Shown: piece by piece, positions 1 through 8,979 of the stretch
Layout of the letters: each line of letters opens with the position of its first letter
Numbering within the stretch: position 1 is the first letter of the stretch
NCBI GenBank assembly: GCA_900112325.1
Contig: FOLJ01000012.1
Coordinates: forward strand, 62,001-126,000
DNA: 64,000 bases
Direction: 5' to 3'
DNA from: Micromonospora sediminimaris
GTDB lineage: Bacteria; Actinomycetota; Actinomycetes; Mycobacteriales; Micromonosporaceae
Made by a program: the position numbers and the translations under genes
Notes under the pieces: model-generated
The model's input: the letters and a program-made list of their open reading frames with translations, nothing else
Database searches by the model: none
What the model was told of the DNA's origin: nothing

Positions 1-692
1 GCCGGCAGTCGATGGATCGGGCTGTAGGCGTGGGCCGTCTCCGGGTCCAGCCCCAACGCCTCGTTCACGTATGTCCGACGGACCGGCTCCAGGTCGTAGA
101 CGCCGCTGAGCAGGACCGCACCCGCCACCGTCCGATCGGGACGGTCTCCGTACCGTCGCCAGCCGGGCCCGTCGAGCAGCGACATGGCGGCCAGGTGCGC
201 CCCGGCGGAGCACCCGCTCAGGTAGATCGATCCGGGGCTCGACGGCAACTGGTCGGCGTTTCGGCAGATCCAGCGGACTCCCTCGGCGACCATGTCGACG
301 ATCTCCGGAAGCCGGTACGCGGGCGCCAGGCCGTAGCCCAACGCCGCGACGGAGATTCCTCGCGGCACCAGGTCCAGCGCCATGAAGGCCGATTCGAGTC
401 GGCTCAACTCCTGCCAGTAACCACCATGGATGAACACCAGCAGCGGACCGCCCGGTCCGGCCGCCGGGAAATAGTCGAACAATTGCTCTTGTCGCGGCCC
501 GTAACGCACACCGGAACGCACTTCGAGTCGGTTCCGGGCCAACGCGCTGCGTTCGGCGTACTCACGCAGGAAGACATTGATGTCCGCGACGCAGGAACTC
601 GGCGAGTACTGAATGTCCAGGGTTCGTTGGTCGTAGGTCAGATACACGTCTTTTTCGCTTCCGGGCCGAAACGGTCGCTGCTGAACCTTCAC
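1..692 (-). CDS. Alpha/beta-hydrolase kynurenine formamidase (3' end outside window)
   Basis: Reading leftward the frame gives about 230 residues before the window edge. It shows the HGGYWQ motif (about residues 89-94) typical of the alpha/beta-hydrolase arylformamidases and a nucleophile elbow GCSAG with Ser162; the catalytic Asp/His lie beyond the edge. The likely reaction is hydrolysis of N-formylkynurenine (here probably halogenated and beta-hydroxylated) to kynurenine plus formate. It follows halogenase, tryptophan 2,3-dioxygenase and an aryl-AMP ligase on the same strand, which supports that role. The start is uncertain: GTG at 692 follows a GGGGAAG ribosome site, while a GTG at 647 is also in frame. 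The preferred ribosome site and start lie inside a perfect hairpin (693-730). Family assignment is good; exact substrate is inferred. Confidence 0.8.
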   Translation of the reverse strand, partial: MKVQQRPFRPGSEKDVYLTYDQRTLDIQYSPSSCVADINVFLREYAERSALARNRLEVRSGVRYGPRQEQLFDYFPAAGPGGPLLVFIHGGYWQELSRLESAFMALDLVPRGISVAALGYGLAPAYRLPEIVDMVAEGVRWICRNADQLPSSPGSIYLSGCSAGAHLAAMSLLDGPGWRRYGDRPDRTVAGAVLLSGVYDLEPVRRTYVNEALGLDPETAHAYSPIHRLP

Positions 693-730
693 CACCTTCC
701 CCTGCGGTCGACCGACCGCAGGGGAAGGTG
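693..730 (-). promoter_or_regulatory. Perfect 18-bp inverted repeat between halogenase and formamidase
   Basis: Arms 693-710 and 713-730 are exact reverse complements separated by 2 bases. In the leftward transcript the distal arm carries the GGGGAAG ribosome site and touches the GTG start of the formamidase. There is no U tract, so it is either a terminator/attenuator or a hairpin that hides the start region. Confidence 0.6.
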
Positions 731-753
731 TGCGTACGACGCGGTCGGAAGGT

Positions 754-2361
754 TCACTGGTTGGCGCGCATGGCGGCGAAGTACTCGTTCTGGGTGGGCA
801 GCTCCTGGACCAGTTTCTCGGCCTTCACCCGGATGCGCTCGAACTCCGCCAGGGCCGCCCGCTCGTCGGCCAGCTCGACGGCCGGCGAGTGCCGCACGTC
901 GATTCCGCCCGTGCCCAGCAGGATGCAGTTGTACGAGTAGGGCGGCAGACCGTGGTAGTACGGGTAGATCGACTCCGAGTCCGGCACCTTGTGCTGCCAG
1001 ATCTCGATCCGCTCCGCGAGCGCGTCGGGGATCACCCGGGTCTTGGTGTCCTTCCAGTACTGGTTGTCCACCCGCTTCGCCCCCCGGTAGTGCAGGCAGA
1101 GGAACTCCCGCACGCCGTCCATGACGTGGGTGATGGACCTGTTGTACTGCTCGCGCAGCAGATCGTCGCCGAGCCCGGACGGGAAGTACTTGACCATCTG
1201 TTCGATGGCGTGGTGGATGAAGAAGATGCCGGTCGACTCCAGCGGCTCGACGAAGCCGCTGGACAGGCCGACCGCGACGCAGTTCTTCACCCACGACCGC
1301 TGGCTGCGTCCGATACGCATCCGGATGTGGTTCGCGGGCACGTCGGCCGTCTCGGGGCCGACGAACTCGCGCAGTACCCGCTCGGCCTCCTCCGGGGTCG
1401 CGTAGTCGCTGGCGTAGACGTACCCGGTGCCGATCCGGCTGATCAGCGGGATCGTCCAGATCCATCCGGCGTCCTGCGCGGTCGCGGTCGTGCACGGCCG
1501 CAGCGGCTTGCTCTCCATGTCCAGCGGCACCTGGAGAGCGACAGCGCTGTCGTTGGGCAGGGTGTCCTGGTAGGACACGAACGGTTCGCCGAGGGCCTTG
1601 TTCAGCAGCAGCGCCCGGAAGCCGGTGCAGTCGACGAACAGGTCGCCGGCGATCTCGCCGTGCTCGGCGGTACGCACGTGTGAGATGAACCCCTGATCGT
1701 CGAGCGCCACGTCGACGACGTTGTCGACGACGTGCTTGACACCCCGCTGGGTGGAGTAGCCGGTCAGGAACTTCGCCAACAGGTGCGCCTCGAAGTGGTA
1801 CGCGTAGGGGATCTGCGCGCCCTGGTACTCCGCGATCGTCGACCGGGCCGACGTCTCGTCGCGGGTCTGCTCGACGAAGCCCTGGTCCACCAGGCTGCCG
1901 TCGAGATACCGGGGCGAACGCTCGGCATCACACAGCGACGCCATGACGAAGCAGTCCTTGTCGAACCGCGAGGTCGTCGGGTAGCGCAGCCACCAGTCAC
2001 TGAGGGGGAACCCGTCGACCGAGGCCATCTGCTCGAACGGGTGGTAGAAGTGATGGCCCGGCTCGCGCCAGTTCTCGAACCGGACGGCCAGCTTGTACGT
2101 GGCGTTACAGGCGGGCATCCATTCGGACTCCTCCAACCGCAGGAACTCGAAGAAGTGCCGGATGTCGCTGAAGGTGGCCTCGCCGACCCCGATCGTGCCG
2201 ACGGTGGCCGACTCGACCACCGTCACGTCGATCCGGTCACCGAAGGCTGCCGCCAGGTACGACGCCGTCATCCAGCCGGCCGTACCGCCACCGACGATGA
2301 CGACTCGCTGTGTCCTGCCGGGGTCGCGCGTGCTCTTGGCGGCGGCACCACTGACAGTCAT
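754..2361 (-). CDS. FADH2-dependent tryptophan halogenase
   Basis: 535 residues, normal for the family. The N-terminus has the flavin-binding GGGTAGW motif (24-30), the catalytic Lys90 in a YKLAVRF context, the halogenase signature WIWTIP (300-305) and the conserved Glu375 in a PLESTG loop. It would chlorinate (or brominate) the indole ring of tryptophan or a tryptophan derivative with FADH2, O2 and halide. FADH2 can come from the flavin reductase at 7845. It lies between tryptophan 2,3-dioxygenase (56 bp upstream) and the formamidase, so the halogen should be carried into the kynurenine and quinoline products. Start chosen at ATG 2361, preceded by AGGAGG. Ring position cannot be read from motifs, and whether it acts on free Trp, carrier-bound Trp or a later intermediate is open. 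Confidence 0.95.
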   Translation of the reverse strand: MTVSGAAAKSTRDPGRTQRVVIVGGGTAGWMTASYLAAAFGDRIDVTVVESATVGTIGVGEATFSDIRHFFEFLRLEESEWMPACNATYKLAVRFENWREPGHHFYHPFEQMASVDGFPLSDWWLRYPTTSRFDKDCFVMASLCDAERSPRYLDGSLVDQGFVEQTRDETSARSTIAEYQGAQIPYAYHFEAHLLAKFLTGYSTQRGVKHVVDNVVDVALDDQGFISHVRTAEHGEIAGDLFVDCTGFRALLLNKALGEPFVSYQDTLPNDSAVALQVPLDMESKPLRPCTTATAQDAGWIWTIPLISRIGTGYVYASDYATPEEAERVLREFVGPETADVPANHIRMRIGRSQRSWVKNCVAVGLSSGFVEPLESTGIFFIHHAIEQMVKYFPSGLGDDLLREQYNRSITHVMDGVREFLCLHYRGAKRVDNQYWKDTKTRVIPDALAERIEIWQHKVPDSESIYPYYHGLPPYSYNCILLGTGGIDVRHSPAVELADERAALAEFERIRVKAEKLVQELPTQNEYFAAMRANQ

Positions 2362-2417
2362 TGCGGTTCCTCCTTGTACCCGATAACCCGGGACTCGACG
2401 AATGTGTCTGCTTCGGC

Positions 2418-3146
2418 TCAGTTCTTCACGACTCCGCCGTTGAGCCCCGGCGCGAAGACCTCCGGGAACAACGTCCGCTCGGTCGACCGCCACAGGTAGG
2501 CGGCACCGGCTGATCCGGCCGTACCTCGGGCCGCGCCGAGAAACTGCTCGGCCAGCTGGGCGTGCCGCGCACGCCATGACCGCACCGCGTCGTCGAAGTC
2601 CGCCAGCGCGGCGCGGACCCGCTCGGCCGCCCTCAGGCCACCGTCGGTCCGGACGCGGTCGCGGTACTCGACGAAGGCGCGCGACAGGGACTGTTCCTCG
2701 GACCGGGCGACGAGCCGGGCCCGCTCCCCCGGGGTGAACCCGGGTGTGTTGAGAAATCGCGGATCCCGGGCCCCGCAGAGGAACTCGATCTCCCGATACT
2801 GTGCGGACTGGAAGCCGCTCGACGAGCCGAGGGTCGCTCGGATCTCGTCGAACGACTCGGGTGTCAACGTGCTCAGCACGTCGAAGTGTCCGCTGAGCAC
2901 CCGCATCGCCGCCGGCAGTCGGTCGATGTGCGCGGCGGCGACGTCCGCCCGGTCGCGGGTCAGCGCGTCCCGGGCGGACTCGACGTGTCGCAGGATGACC
3001 GCGAACCACAACTCGCATGCCTGGTGGGCGGCGAAGAAGAGGGTGCGGTCCGGCTCGTCGCGTACGCAGGCGATGTCGAGCAGCTCGTCCAGTCTGAGGA
3101 TCTCCCCGTACGCGCGGTCGCGCCGGGTGTCCGTCGGATTGGTCAT
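2418..3146 (-). CDS. Tryptophan 2,3-dioxygenase
   Basis: 242 residues, slightly short for the heme TDO family. Seen: H41 in the HQACELWF helix, GFQSAQYREIE (111-121) with the substrate-carboxylate Arg118, probable heme ligand His195 in ARHAQLAEQFLG, and the loop GTAGSAGAAYL (208-218), a relaxed form of the usual GTGGSSG loop. It would open the indole of halo- and/or beta-hydroxy-tryptophan to N-formylkynurenine. Its neighbours are the aryl-AMP ligase upstream and the halogenase downstream, on one leftward operon. In thiocoraline-type pathways a dedicated TDO paralogue does this for beta-hydroxytryptophan; the same role is inferred here. ATG 3146 is used; an in-frame ATG at 3170 also exists. 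Confidence 0.93.
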   Translation of the reverse strand: MTNPTDTRRDRAYGEILRLDELLDIACVRDEPDRTLFFAAHQACELWFAVILRHVESARDALTRDRADVAAAHIDRLPAAMRVLSGHFDVLSTLTPESFDEIRATLGSSSGFQSAQYREIEFLCGARDPRFLNTPGFTPGERARLVARSEEQSLSRAFVEYRDRVRTDGGLRAAERVRAALADFDDAVRSWRARHAQLAEQFLGAARGTAGSAGAAYLWRSTERTLFPEVFAPGLNGGVVKN

Positions 3147-3187
3147 CGGTGTGCAGGCCCTCCTCAGCAAGGTGCCGGGACGGTGGC

Positions 3188-4813
3188 TCAGCGGTGCTGA
3201 AGCTCCCGCCGCCCCGCGCGCAGGGCACTCTTGTCGATCTTGCCGACGGGCGTACGGGGCAGTTCCGGCACCACGACCAGTTCGTCGGGCAGCTTGTACG
3301 GCGCCAACCCACGGTCGCGGATGTGCTCCCGGATCGTGCGCAGCGACAGCGTCATCGCCGCCGCCTCCGCCTCGGCGGTGAGCACCACGAACACGCAGAT
3401 TCGTTCATCGATGGCGTCGTCGGGGATGCCGACGACCGCAGCGTCCCGCACCGACGGGTACGTCAGCACATGGCCCTCCACCTCCTCGGCGGAGACCTTC
3501 TCGCCAACGTGGTGGATGATGTCCTTGAGCCGGCCCTCGATGACGATGCGCCCGTCCTCGGTGAGCTTGGCCAGGTCACCGGTCCGGTAGAAGCCGTCGG
3601 TGGTGAACGCCCGGCGGTTGTGCTCCGGCGCGGCGAAGTAGCCACGGATCGTGTACGGGCCGCGGGTGAGCAACTCACCGGTCACCCCGGCCGGAAGCTC
3701 GCGATCCTCGGGGTCGACGATCTTGACCTCGTCGTCCGGACAGATGGGCGTGCCCTCGGTGGTGTAGACCACCTCCAGCGGATCGTCGAGGCGGGTGTGG
3801 GTGATCAGCCCCTCGCCGATGCCGTAGACGTTCATGATGCGGCACCGCAGGCCCGACCTGACGCGTTCGACCGCTGCTGGGCTGAACTTCGAACTGCCGA
3901 CCTGAAGGGTCATGCCGCTCATGTCCACCGGCATGGTCTGTGCCGCCTCGGTCCACAGTAGGGCGAGTGCGGGCACCAACGCGGTGTGGGTGACGCCCTC
4001 CCGAGCGATCAACGGAAAGACATGGTCCGGGCTGGGGTTGGCAGCCAGGACGGCCTTGCCGCCGACGAGCAACGCGCCCAGTACGCCGGGACAGCCGAGC
4101 GCGGCGTTGTGCGGCACCGGGTTGGCCGCCAGGTAGACGCTGTCCGCGCCGAAACCGGTGACCTCGGCGCACGCGAAGATGTTGTAGGCGTAGTCGTCGT
4201 GGGTACGGGGAATCAACTTCGGCACGCCCGTGGTCCCGCCGGAGAGCAGCAACAGGGCGACCTCGGCAGCGTCGACAGGTGGCAGTTGCCTCGGCTCGGC
4301 GCTGGCCAGTTCGGCCAGCGAGGTGAACTCGGCGCTGTCGCCGGCGATCACGACGTGCCGCACGCTCGGCACCTCGGCGCGGACCTCGCGGGCCAGCTCA
4401 CGGTGGTCGAACCCCTGGAACCGGTCCGGGCCCAGGTATGCCACAGCATTCGCGGCACGAGCCAGGTGAGTGATCTCGTCGCGGCGATGGCCGGGCAGGG
4501 CCAGCACCGGTATCGCGCCGATGCTGAACACCGCCAGCAGGACCGACAGGAATTCGTTGACGTTGGGCAGGTGCAGGACCAGGCGGTCACGACTGCCGAT
4601 GCCAAGGTCGAGCAGCCCCGCGGCGATCCGGTCGGCCTCGTCCGCCAGCTCCGCGTAGGTAACGCGACGGGTGACATCCACCGCGGCCACCTTGTCCGGA
4701 TGGCGGCGGACGCTGTCGTCGAAGAGCTGCCGAAGGGAGAAACCCCGCCAGTAACCCGCCTGTCGATAGCGTTCGGCGACGTCAGGCGGCCAGGGCACGA
4801 ACCCGTCCAGCAT
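3188..4813 (-). CDS. Aryl-AMP ligase (quinaldate/2,3-DHB-type adenylation enzyme)
   Basis: 541-residue stand-alone adenylating enzyme of the DhbE/EntE type. Phosphate loop LLLSGGTTGVPKLIPRTH, A5-type YGIGEG, hinge GRLKDIIHHVGEKVSAEEVE and the C-terminal catalytic Lys in TPVGKIDK are all present. Start ATG 4813 follows a strong AAAGGAGG site. In quinoline and quinoxaline peptides a relative of this enzyme activates (3-hydroxy)quinaldic acid and loads it on a carrier protein; that is the inferred job here, with a halogenated acid. First gene of the leftward operon ligase-TDO-halogenase-formamidase. Salicylate or 2,3-dihydroxybenzoate would be alternative substrates, but no isochorismate genes are present. 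Confidence 0.88.
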   Translation of the reverse strand: MLDGFVPWPPDVAERYRQAGYWRGFSLRQLFDDSVRRHPDKVAAVDVTRRVTYAELADEADRIAAGLLDLGIGSRDRLVLHLPNVNEFLSVLLAVFSIGAIPVLALPGHRRDEITHLARAANAVAYLGPDRFQGFDHRELAREVRAEVPSVRHVVIAGDSAEFTSLAELASAEPRQLPPVDAAEVALLLLSGGTTGVPKLIPRTHDDYAYNIFACAEVTGFGADSVYLAANPVPHNAALGCPGVLGALLVGGKAVLAANPSPDHVFPLIAREGVTHTALVPALALLWTEAAQTMPVDMSGMTLQVGSSKFSPAAVERVRSGLRCRIMNVYGIGEGLITHTRLDDPLEVVYTTEGTPICPDDEVKIVDPEDRELPAGVTGELLTRGPYTIRGYFAAPEHNRRAFTTDGFYRTGDLAKLTEDGRIVIEGRLKDIIHHVGEKVSAEEVEGHVLTYPSVRDAAVVGIPDDAIDERICVFVVLTAEAEAAAMTLSLRTIREHIRDRGLAPYKLPDELVVVPELPRTPVGKIDKSALRAGRRELQHR

Positions 4814-4936
4814 CTGTCTGTCCTCCTTTGGTGCGGCGCTAACAGATTCCGGTAGCAGCCCAGAGCCCGCGTCGCACCCGACAGAGCCTTGACAGATTGT
4901 CGGGATGGACGGGCCGACTCGGTGACGCTCGATGTC
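4814..4936. promoter_or_regulatory. Divergent promoter region of arm A
   Basis: 123-bp gap between the leftward ligase operon and the rightward thioesterase operon. A perfect TTGACA at 4889-4894 on the plus strand could be a -35 box; no convincing -10 box follows at standard spacing. Confidence 0.4.
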
Positions 4937-5704
4937 GTGAGCCGAACACGGAGATCCGACCGTCGGTGGGTACGGACGCTCACCGGCGTCGACGAGCCCA
5001 CCACGCGGCTGGTCTGCTTCCCGCACTCCGGAGGCACGGCTGCCGTCTACCGCCCCTGGTCCCCGCTGGTGCCAGCCGGCGTGACCCTGCACGCCGTGCA
5101 GTACCCGGGCCACGCCGATCGGCTTGCCGAGGAACCCGCCGGCAGCATCGCCGAGATGGCCACGCAGGTGGCCGCGGAGCTGCTGCGGATGCCGCCCGCC
5201 CGGTGTGCGCTGATCGGACACAGCCTGGGCGCGCTGGTCGCCTACGAGACAGCGCGGGTGCTGCGGGACAACGGCAGCCCCGTGCACCACTTGTTCGTCT
5301 CCGGCGCGGCCGGGCCGCGGCTGGCGGGCGGCGGCACCATTCACCAACTCGGTGACGAGGAGCTGTGGTCGGCGATCGTAAAGCTCGGCGGGATCGAGCC
5401 GGAGCTCGCCGACCAACCCGAACTACGCGACCTGCTGCTGCCAGTGCTCCGATCGGACATCACCCTGCACGAGACCTACCGGCCCGCGCCGGACGCCGAC
5501 CCACTGGACTGCCCGGTCCGCAGCTACTACAACACGGAGGACCCGCTGGTCGACGCCGACCAGGTCGCCGCGTGGGCCGCGGTCAACGAGCGCGAGTTCA
5601 GCATGCGCGCCTGGCCCGGCGGCCACTTCCGGTTGCACACCCATCCGGAGGAGCTGGTCGCCGACGTGGTGGCGACCCTGCTGGGAAGCGGTGTGCGGCG
5701 GTGA
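4937..5704 (+). CDS. Type II thioesterase
   Basis: About 255 residues with the FPHSGG oxyanion region near the N-terminus, nucleophile elbow GHSLGA (Ser96), and a C-terminal GGHF histidine. This is the NRPS/PKS editing-thioesterase family. In beta-hydroxytryptophan pathways such an enzyme releases the hydroxylated amino acid from its A-T didomain, and this role fits the free-standing A-T protein at 16350. Start uncertain: GTG 4937 is preferred by family length; GTG 4922 and TTG 4889 are in frame. Its stop overlaps the next gene (GTGA). Confidence 0.88.
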   Translation: MSRTRRSDRRWVRTLTGVDEPTTRLVCFPHSGGTAAVYRPWSPLVPAGVTLHAVQYPGHADRLAEEPAGSIAEMATQVAAELLRMPPARCALIGHSLGALVAYETARVLRDNGSPVHHLFVSGAAGPRLAGGGTIHQLGDEELWSAIVKLGGIEPELADQPELRDLLLPVLRSDITLHETYRPAPDADPLDCPVRSYYNTEDPLVDADQVAAWAAVNEREFSMRAWPGGHFRLHTHPEELVADVVATLLGSGVRR

Positions 5705-6447
5705 CCCTCGACGGCAGGTCGGTCGTCGTCACCGGCGCCGCCACCGGTATCGGTCTGGGCATCACCGAGTGCCTCGTGAAGTCGGGCGCGCACGTGACGA
5801 TCGTCGGCCGTCGCGAGCAGCCGTTGCGGGACCTGGCGGAGCGGTACCCCGCCGCCGTGACTGTGGTGGCGGCGGACGTGTGCGCGCCGGGCACCGCCGA
5901 CCGGGTCGTCACCGTCGCCGCGGAGACCTACGGTGGGCTCGACGCGGTGGTCAACAACGCCGGACTGGCCCGGTTCGGCCCGATCGACGCACTCGATACG
6001 GCGTACCTCGACGAGATGTTCGCGGTGAACGTCCGCGCGCCAGCCGACCTGATCCGGTGCGCGCTGCCGCTGTTGCGGGTCAGCAGAGGCAGCGTGGTAA
6101 ACGTCTCCTCGGTCGGCGGCGTCCTGTCGATGCCGGGACGTGCCTACTACGGCGCGACCAAGGCGGCCCTCAACAGCCTCACCCGGTCCCTGGCCCGCGA
6201 ACTCGCACCGGACGTACGCGTCAACGCCATCCTTCCCGGGCCGGTGGACACCCCGATGTGGACCGACACGGGGCTGGACGACACCGGCATCGAACGGCTG
6301 CGGACCGACCTGGTCGCGTCGACCCCGATGGGACGTTTCGGCGACCGCGCGGAGATCGGCCAATGGGTCTGCACGCTGCTCGACCCGGCGCTGTCGGGCT
6401 GGGTGACCGGCGCGCTGATACCCGTCGACGGCGGTCGCACCGCATGA
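5701..6447 (+). CDS. Short-chain dehydrogenase/reductase
   Basis: 248-residue classical SDR: nucleotide-binding TGAATGIG (11-18), NNAG (85-88), catalytic Ser137, Tyr150 and Lys154. GTG start overlaps the thioesterase stop by 4 bp, so the two are translationally coupled. The substrate cannot be told from sequence. In this operon it could oxidise or reduce the beta-hydroxyl/keto position of the kynurenine side chain, or act on the quinoline ring as EntA-like enzymes do on dihydroxybenzoate precursors. These are inferences. Confidence 0.88.
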   Translation: MTLDGRSVVVTGAATGIGLGITECLVKSGAHVTIVGRREQPLRDLAERYPAAVTVVAADVCAPGTADRVVTVAAETYGGLDAVVNNAGLARFGPIDALDTAYLDEMFAVNVRAPADLIRCALPLLRVSRGSVVNVSSVGGVLSMPGRAYYGATKAALNSLTRSLARELAPDVRVNAILPGPVDTPMWTDTGLDDTGIERLRTDLVASTPMGRFGDRAEIGQWVCTLLDPALSGWVTGALIPVDGGRTA

Positions 6448-6496
6448 GACCCGCCCAGTCAGCACCAACCCTTCACTGAACAGAGGTGGTCAGAGC

Positions 6497-7753
6497 GTGA
6501 GCCCCGAGATCTCGTCCGCTGCCAGCTTCATCCCCTCCTCGTGTCTGCACACCATCTTCCGCGCCGCGCAGGAGTCCGAGCGGCGAACCGGCGCCGAGGT
6601 GGTGAAGCTGCACGTCGGGGACCCGTACTTCCATCCTGCGGGGAATGTCGCCGACGCGTTCGTCGACGCGGTGCGGCGCGGCGACACCAAGTACACCGGC
6701 CCCGATGGGCTGCCCGAGCTGCGCGAGGCGGTGGTCGAGAAATTGCGTACGGACAACTGTGTGGACACCGTGGTCGACCGGGTACTCGTCACACCGGGCT
6801 CCTGCGAGGGGCTCGCCGCCCTGTTCCAGACCCTCACCGAGCCCGGGGCCGAGATTCTCCTGCCAGAGCTGCACTGGCCGGTCCACCTGCAGCAGAGCCT
6901 GCTCGCCGGACTCCGGCCGGTGCTCTACCCGCTGGGGCCGGGTTTCCGACCCGAGGTCGAGCGGATCGCGGCCGCCGCCAGCCCCCGGACCAAGGTGTTG
7001 CTGATCAACTCGCCCGCCAACCCCACAGGTGTGGTGCTGGACCCCGGTGAGATCACCGCCCTGCTCGACCTGGCCCGCGCGCGGGGCTGGCACGTGGTCA
7101 GCGACGAAGCGTACGAGCACTTCTGCTACGAGCGCGAGCACCTCTCCGTCGCCTCGCTGGAACGCGACGTCCCGGTCGAGGAGCGCATCGTGCACAGCGT
7201 CTTCAGCTTCTCCAAGAGCTTCGCGATGACCGGCTACCGGCTGGGGTACGTCGCGTTGGCCAACGATCGTGCCGCCGACGTCATGCGGGTGGTCCAGGAG
7301 GCGAACATCATCGGCACCAACACCCCGGTGCAGCACGCCGGGGTGGCCGCGCTGGCCAGCCGGTCCGACGCCGCCGCCACCAACCGCAAGCTGGTGCAGC
7401 GTAACCGCGACGTGGCCCTGCCACCGCTGGTCAAGGCCGGACTGCTCAACGAGCTGCCGGCCGGCGGCTGGTACGCGATGCTGGACGTGGCCCGGACCGG
7501 ACTGGACGCCGAGACGTTCGCCCTGCGACTGCTGGAGCGCAAGGGCGTCGCCGTGGTCGCCGGCAACGGGTTCGCCATGCGTCCCCAGCTCGACGACCAG
7601 GGCCACATCCGCGCCCACGACTACGCCCCCTGGGCACGGCACCTGGTCCGCGTGGCGTTCTGCGTCGATCCCGGGTGGCTGGAGACCGGGGTACGCAAGA
7701 TCCTGGAGTTTGTCGACGAGTGCGGCGACGACGGTCACCACTCCGCCGAATGA
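6497..7753 (+). CDS. Class I/II PLP aminotransferase (kynurenine-type)
   Basis: 418 residues, fold-type I aminotransferase with NSPANPTG (171-178), SDEAYEHF (202-209) and the PLP-binding Lys240 in SFSKSFAMTGYRLGY. GTG start at 6497. In 3-hydroxyquinaldate pathways an enzyme of this family transaminates beta-hydroxykynurenine, whose keto acid cyclises to the quinoline. The presence of TDO and formamidase in the same locus makes this the best reading. Primary-metabolism kynurenine or aspartate aminotransferase is an alternative but unlikely in this setting. Confidence 0.85.
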   Translation: MSPEISSAASFIPSSCLHTIFRAAQESERRTGAEVVKLHVGDPYFHPAGNVADAFVDAVRRGDTKYTGPDGLPELREAVVEKLRTDNCVDTVVDRVLVTPGSCEGLAALFQTLTEPGAEILLPELHWPVHLQQSLLAGLRPVLYPLGPGFRPEVERIAAAASPRTKVLLINSPANPTGVVLDPGEITALLDLARARGWHVVSDEAYEHFCYEREHLSVASLERDVPVEERIVHSVFSFSKSFAMTGYRLGYVALANDRAADVMRVVQEANIIGTNTPVQHAGVAALASRSDAAATNRKLVQRNRDVALPPLVKAGLLNELPAGGWYAMLDVARTGLDAETFALRLLERKGVAVVAGNGFAMRPQLDDQGHIRAHDYAPWARHLVRVAFCVDPGWLETGVRKILEFVDECGDDGHHSAE

Positions 7754-7844
7754 GCCGGTGCCCTGCCGTCGGGCCAGCACCTGGCCGGCAGGTACGGCAG
7801 TCCGGAAGACTCCCTGTGCGTTCGAGCGAGGAGGTGGGCACGCC

Positions 7845-8414
7845 ATGCCGGAGCCCGTGACAGGCACCGTCGCGCAGCCACTGGTCGACCCGGCGCAGTT
7901 CCGTTCCCTCATGGCCACGCACCCCGCCGGGGTCGCCGTCGTGACGACCACGGCGACGGACGGTGCGCCATGGGGTATGACCTGTTCGTCGGTGTGCAGT
8001 GTCGCGCTCCAGCCGCCGACCCTGCTGGTGTGTCTACGCGCCGCGAGCCCGACGCTGGCGGCACTGCTCGACGTGTCAGCCTTCGCGGTCAATCTGCTGC
8101 GCGACCACGCCGAGCCGGTCGCGCAGCTGTTCGCCTCCGGCGCCCCGGACCGGTTCGAGAAAGTCTCGTGGATCCCGGATCCGGAGTCCGGGATGCCCCA
8201 CCTGATCGACGACGCCCACACGGCCGCGGACTGCCGGGTCAGCAATGCCCTGCCCGTCGGGGACCACGTCGTGGTCTTCGGGACGGTACTGCGGGTACGC
8301 ACCCACGCGGTCGCCCCGGTCAGCCCGCTGCTGTACGGCATGCGGCGGTACTGGTCGCTGGCCGTCACCCCGGACCCCGAACGTGGCGGGCCCGACCTCG
8401 ACGGCCGACGGTGA
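7845..8414 (+). CDS. NAD(P)H:flavin reductase, FMN-binding split-barrel type
   Basis: 189 residues, flavin-reductase-domain protein (early HPAGVAVVTT strand, then GMTCSSVCSVALQPPTLLV, and SAFAVNLL). It should deliver reduced flavin to the tryptophan halogenase, and perhaps to another two-component flavoenzyme. Start ATG 7845 with GAGGAGG upstream. Co-directional with thioesterase, SDR and aminotransferase. Confidence 0.85.
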   Translation: MPEPVTGTVAQPLVDPAQFRSLMATHPAGVAVVTTTATDGAPWGMTCSSVCSVALQPPTLLVCLRAASPTLAALLDVSAFAVNLLRDHAEPVAQLFASGAPDRFEKVSWIPDPESGMPHLIDDAHTAADCRVSNALPVGDHVVVFGTVLRVRTHAVAPVSPLLYGMRRYWSLAVTPDPERGGPDLDGRR

Positions 8415-8434
8415 ACGAGTCCTCTGGAGTTGAG

Positions 8435-8968
8435 ATGAGCAGTGTCCACACCGGCGCCCCGCCCGGCGCACCCCGTCCGACCGGCCCGAGGGCCCGGATC
8501 CCCGACTGCCCGCTGGGACGCACGGTGGAGGCCGTGGGCGCCTGGTGGACGTTGGAGATCCTGCACGAGATGTTCAACGGCCACACGCGGTTCGGGACCA
8601 TCCGCCACAACCTCGGGACCCCCGACGAGCTGCTGCTGGAGCGTCTTGGTGACCTGCGGACCAGGGGCCTGATCGAGCAGGTGGCCGATGCTGCGGACCT
8701 GGAGGTCCGGGAGTACCGGCTGACCCCCTTCGGTAGGACGCTTCGTCCGCTGCTGCTGGTCATCGCGGCGTGGGGCAACCATCGGCTCGTCCCCCAGGAA
8801 CGCAGCGTCATCCTGGTCGACACGGAGACCGGTGTGGAGGTGGAGCCGGTCGTGGTGGACCGGCGGACGGGCCGGCGGATCGACGACGAGAACGTGGTGT
8901 TCGCCTGTGGCCCGAAGGCGAGCGAGATGGTCACGGCGCGGTACCCGAAGATCATGCTGACCGCCTGA
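8435..8968 (+). CDS. HxlR-family winged-helix regulator
   Basis: 177 residues. The N-terminal half reads as an HxlR domain: DCPLGRTVEAVGAWWTLEIL, then a recognition region RFGTIRHNLGTPDELLLERLGDL. The C-terminal extension of about 60 residues after the helix-turn-helix is of unknown function. A GTG at 8411 overlaps the flavin reductase stop and is in frame, but ATG 8435 has its own GGAG site. Last gene of the rightward operon; a plausible local regulator of the haloquinaldate genes. Confidence 0.8.
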   Translation: MSSVHTGAPPGAPRPTGPRARIPDCPLGRTVEAVGAWWTLEILHEMFNGHTRFGTIRHNLGTPDELLLERLGDLRTRGLIEQVADAADLEVREYRLTPFGRTLRPLLLVIAAWGNHRLVPQERSVILVDTETGVEVEPVVVDRRTGRRIDDENVVFACGPKASEMVTARYPKIMLTA

Positions 8969-8979
8969 GGTTGTCGTCG

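Noticed and set aside
12..1683. Long open frames on the plus strand over the formamidase and halogenase
   Set aside because: They are Arg/Gly/Pro-rich antisense shadows of high-GC genes; the minus frames carry the HGGYWQ, YKLAVRF and WIWTIP motifs.
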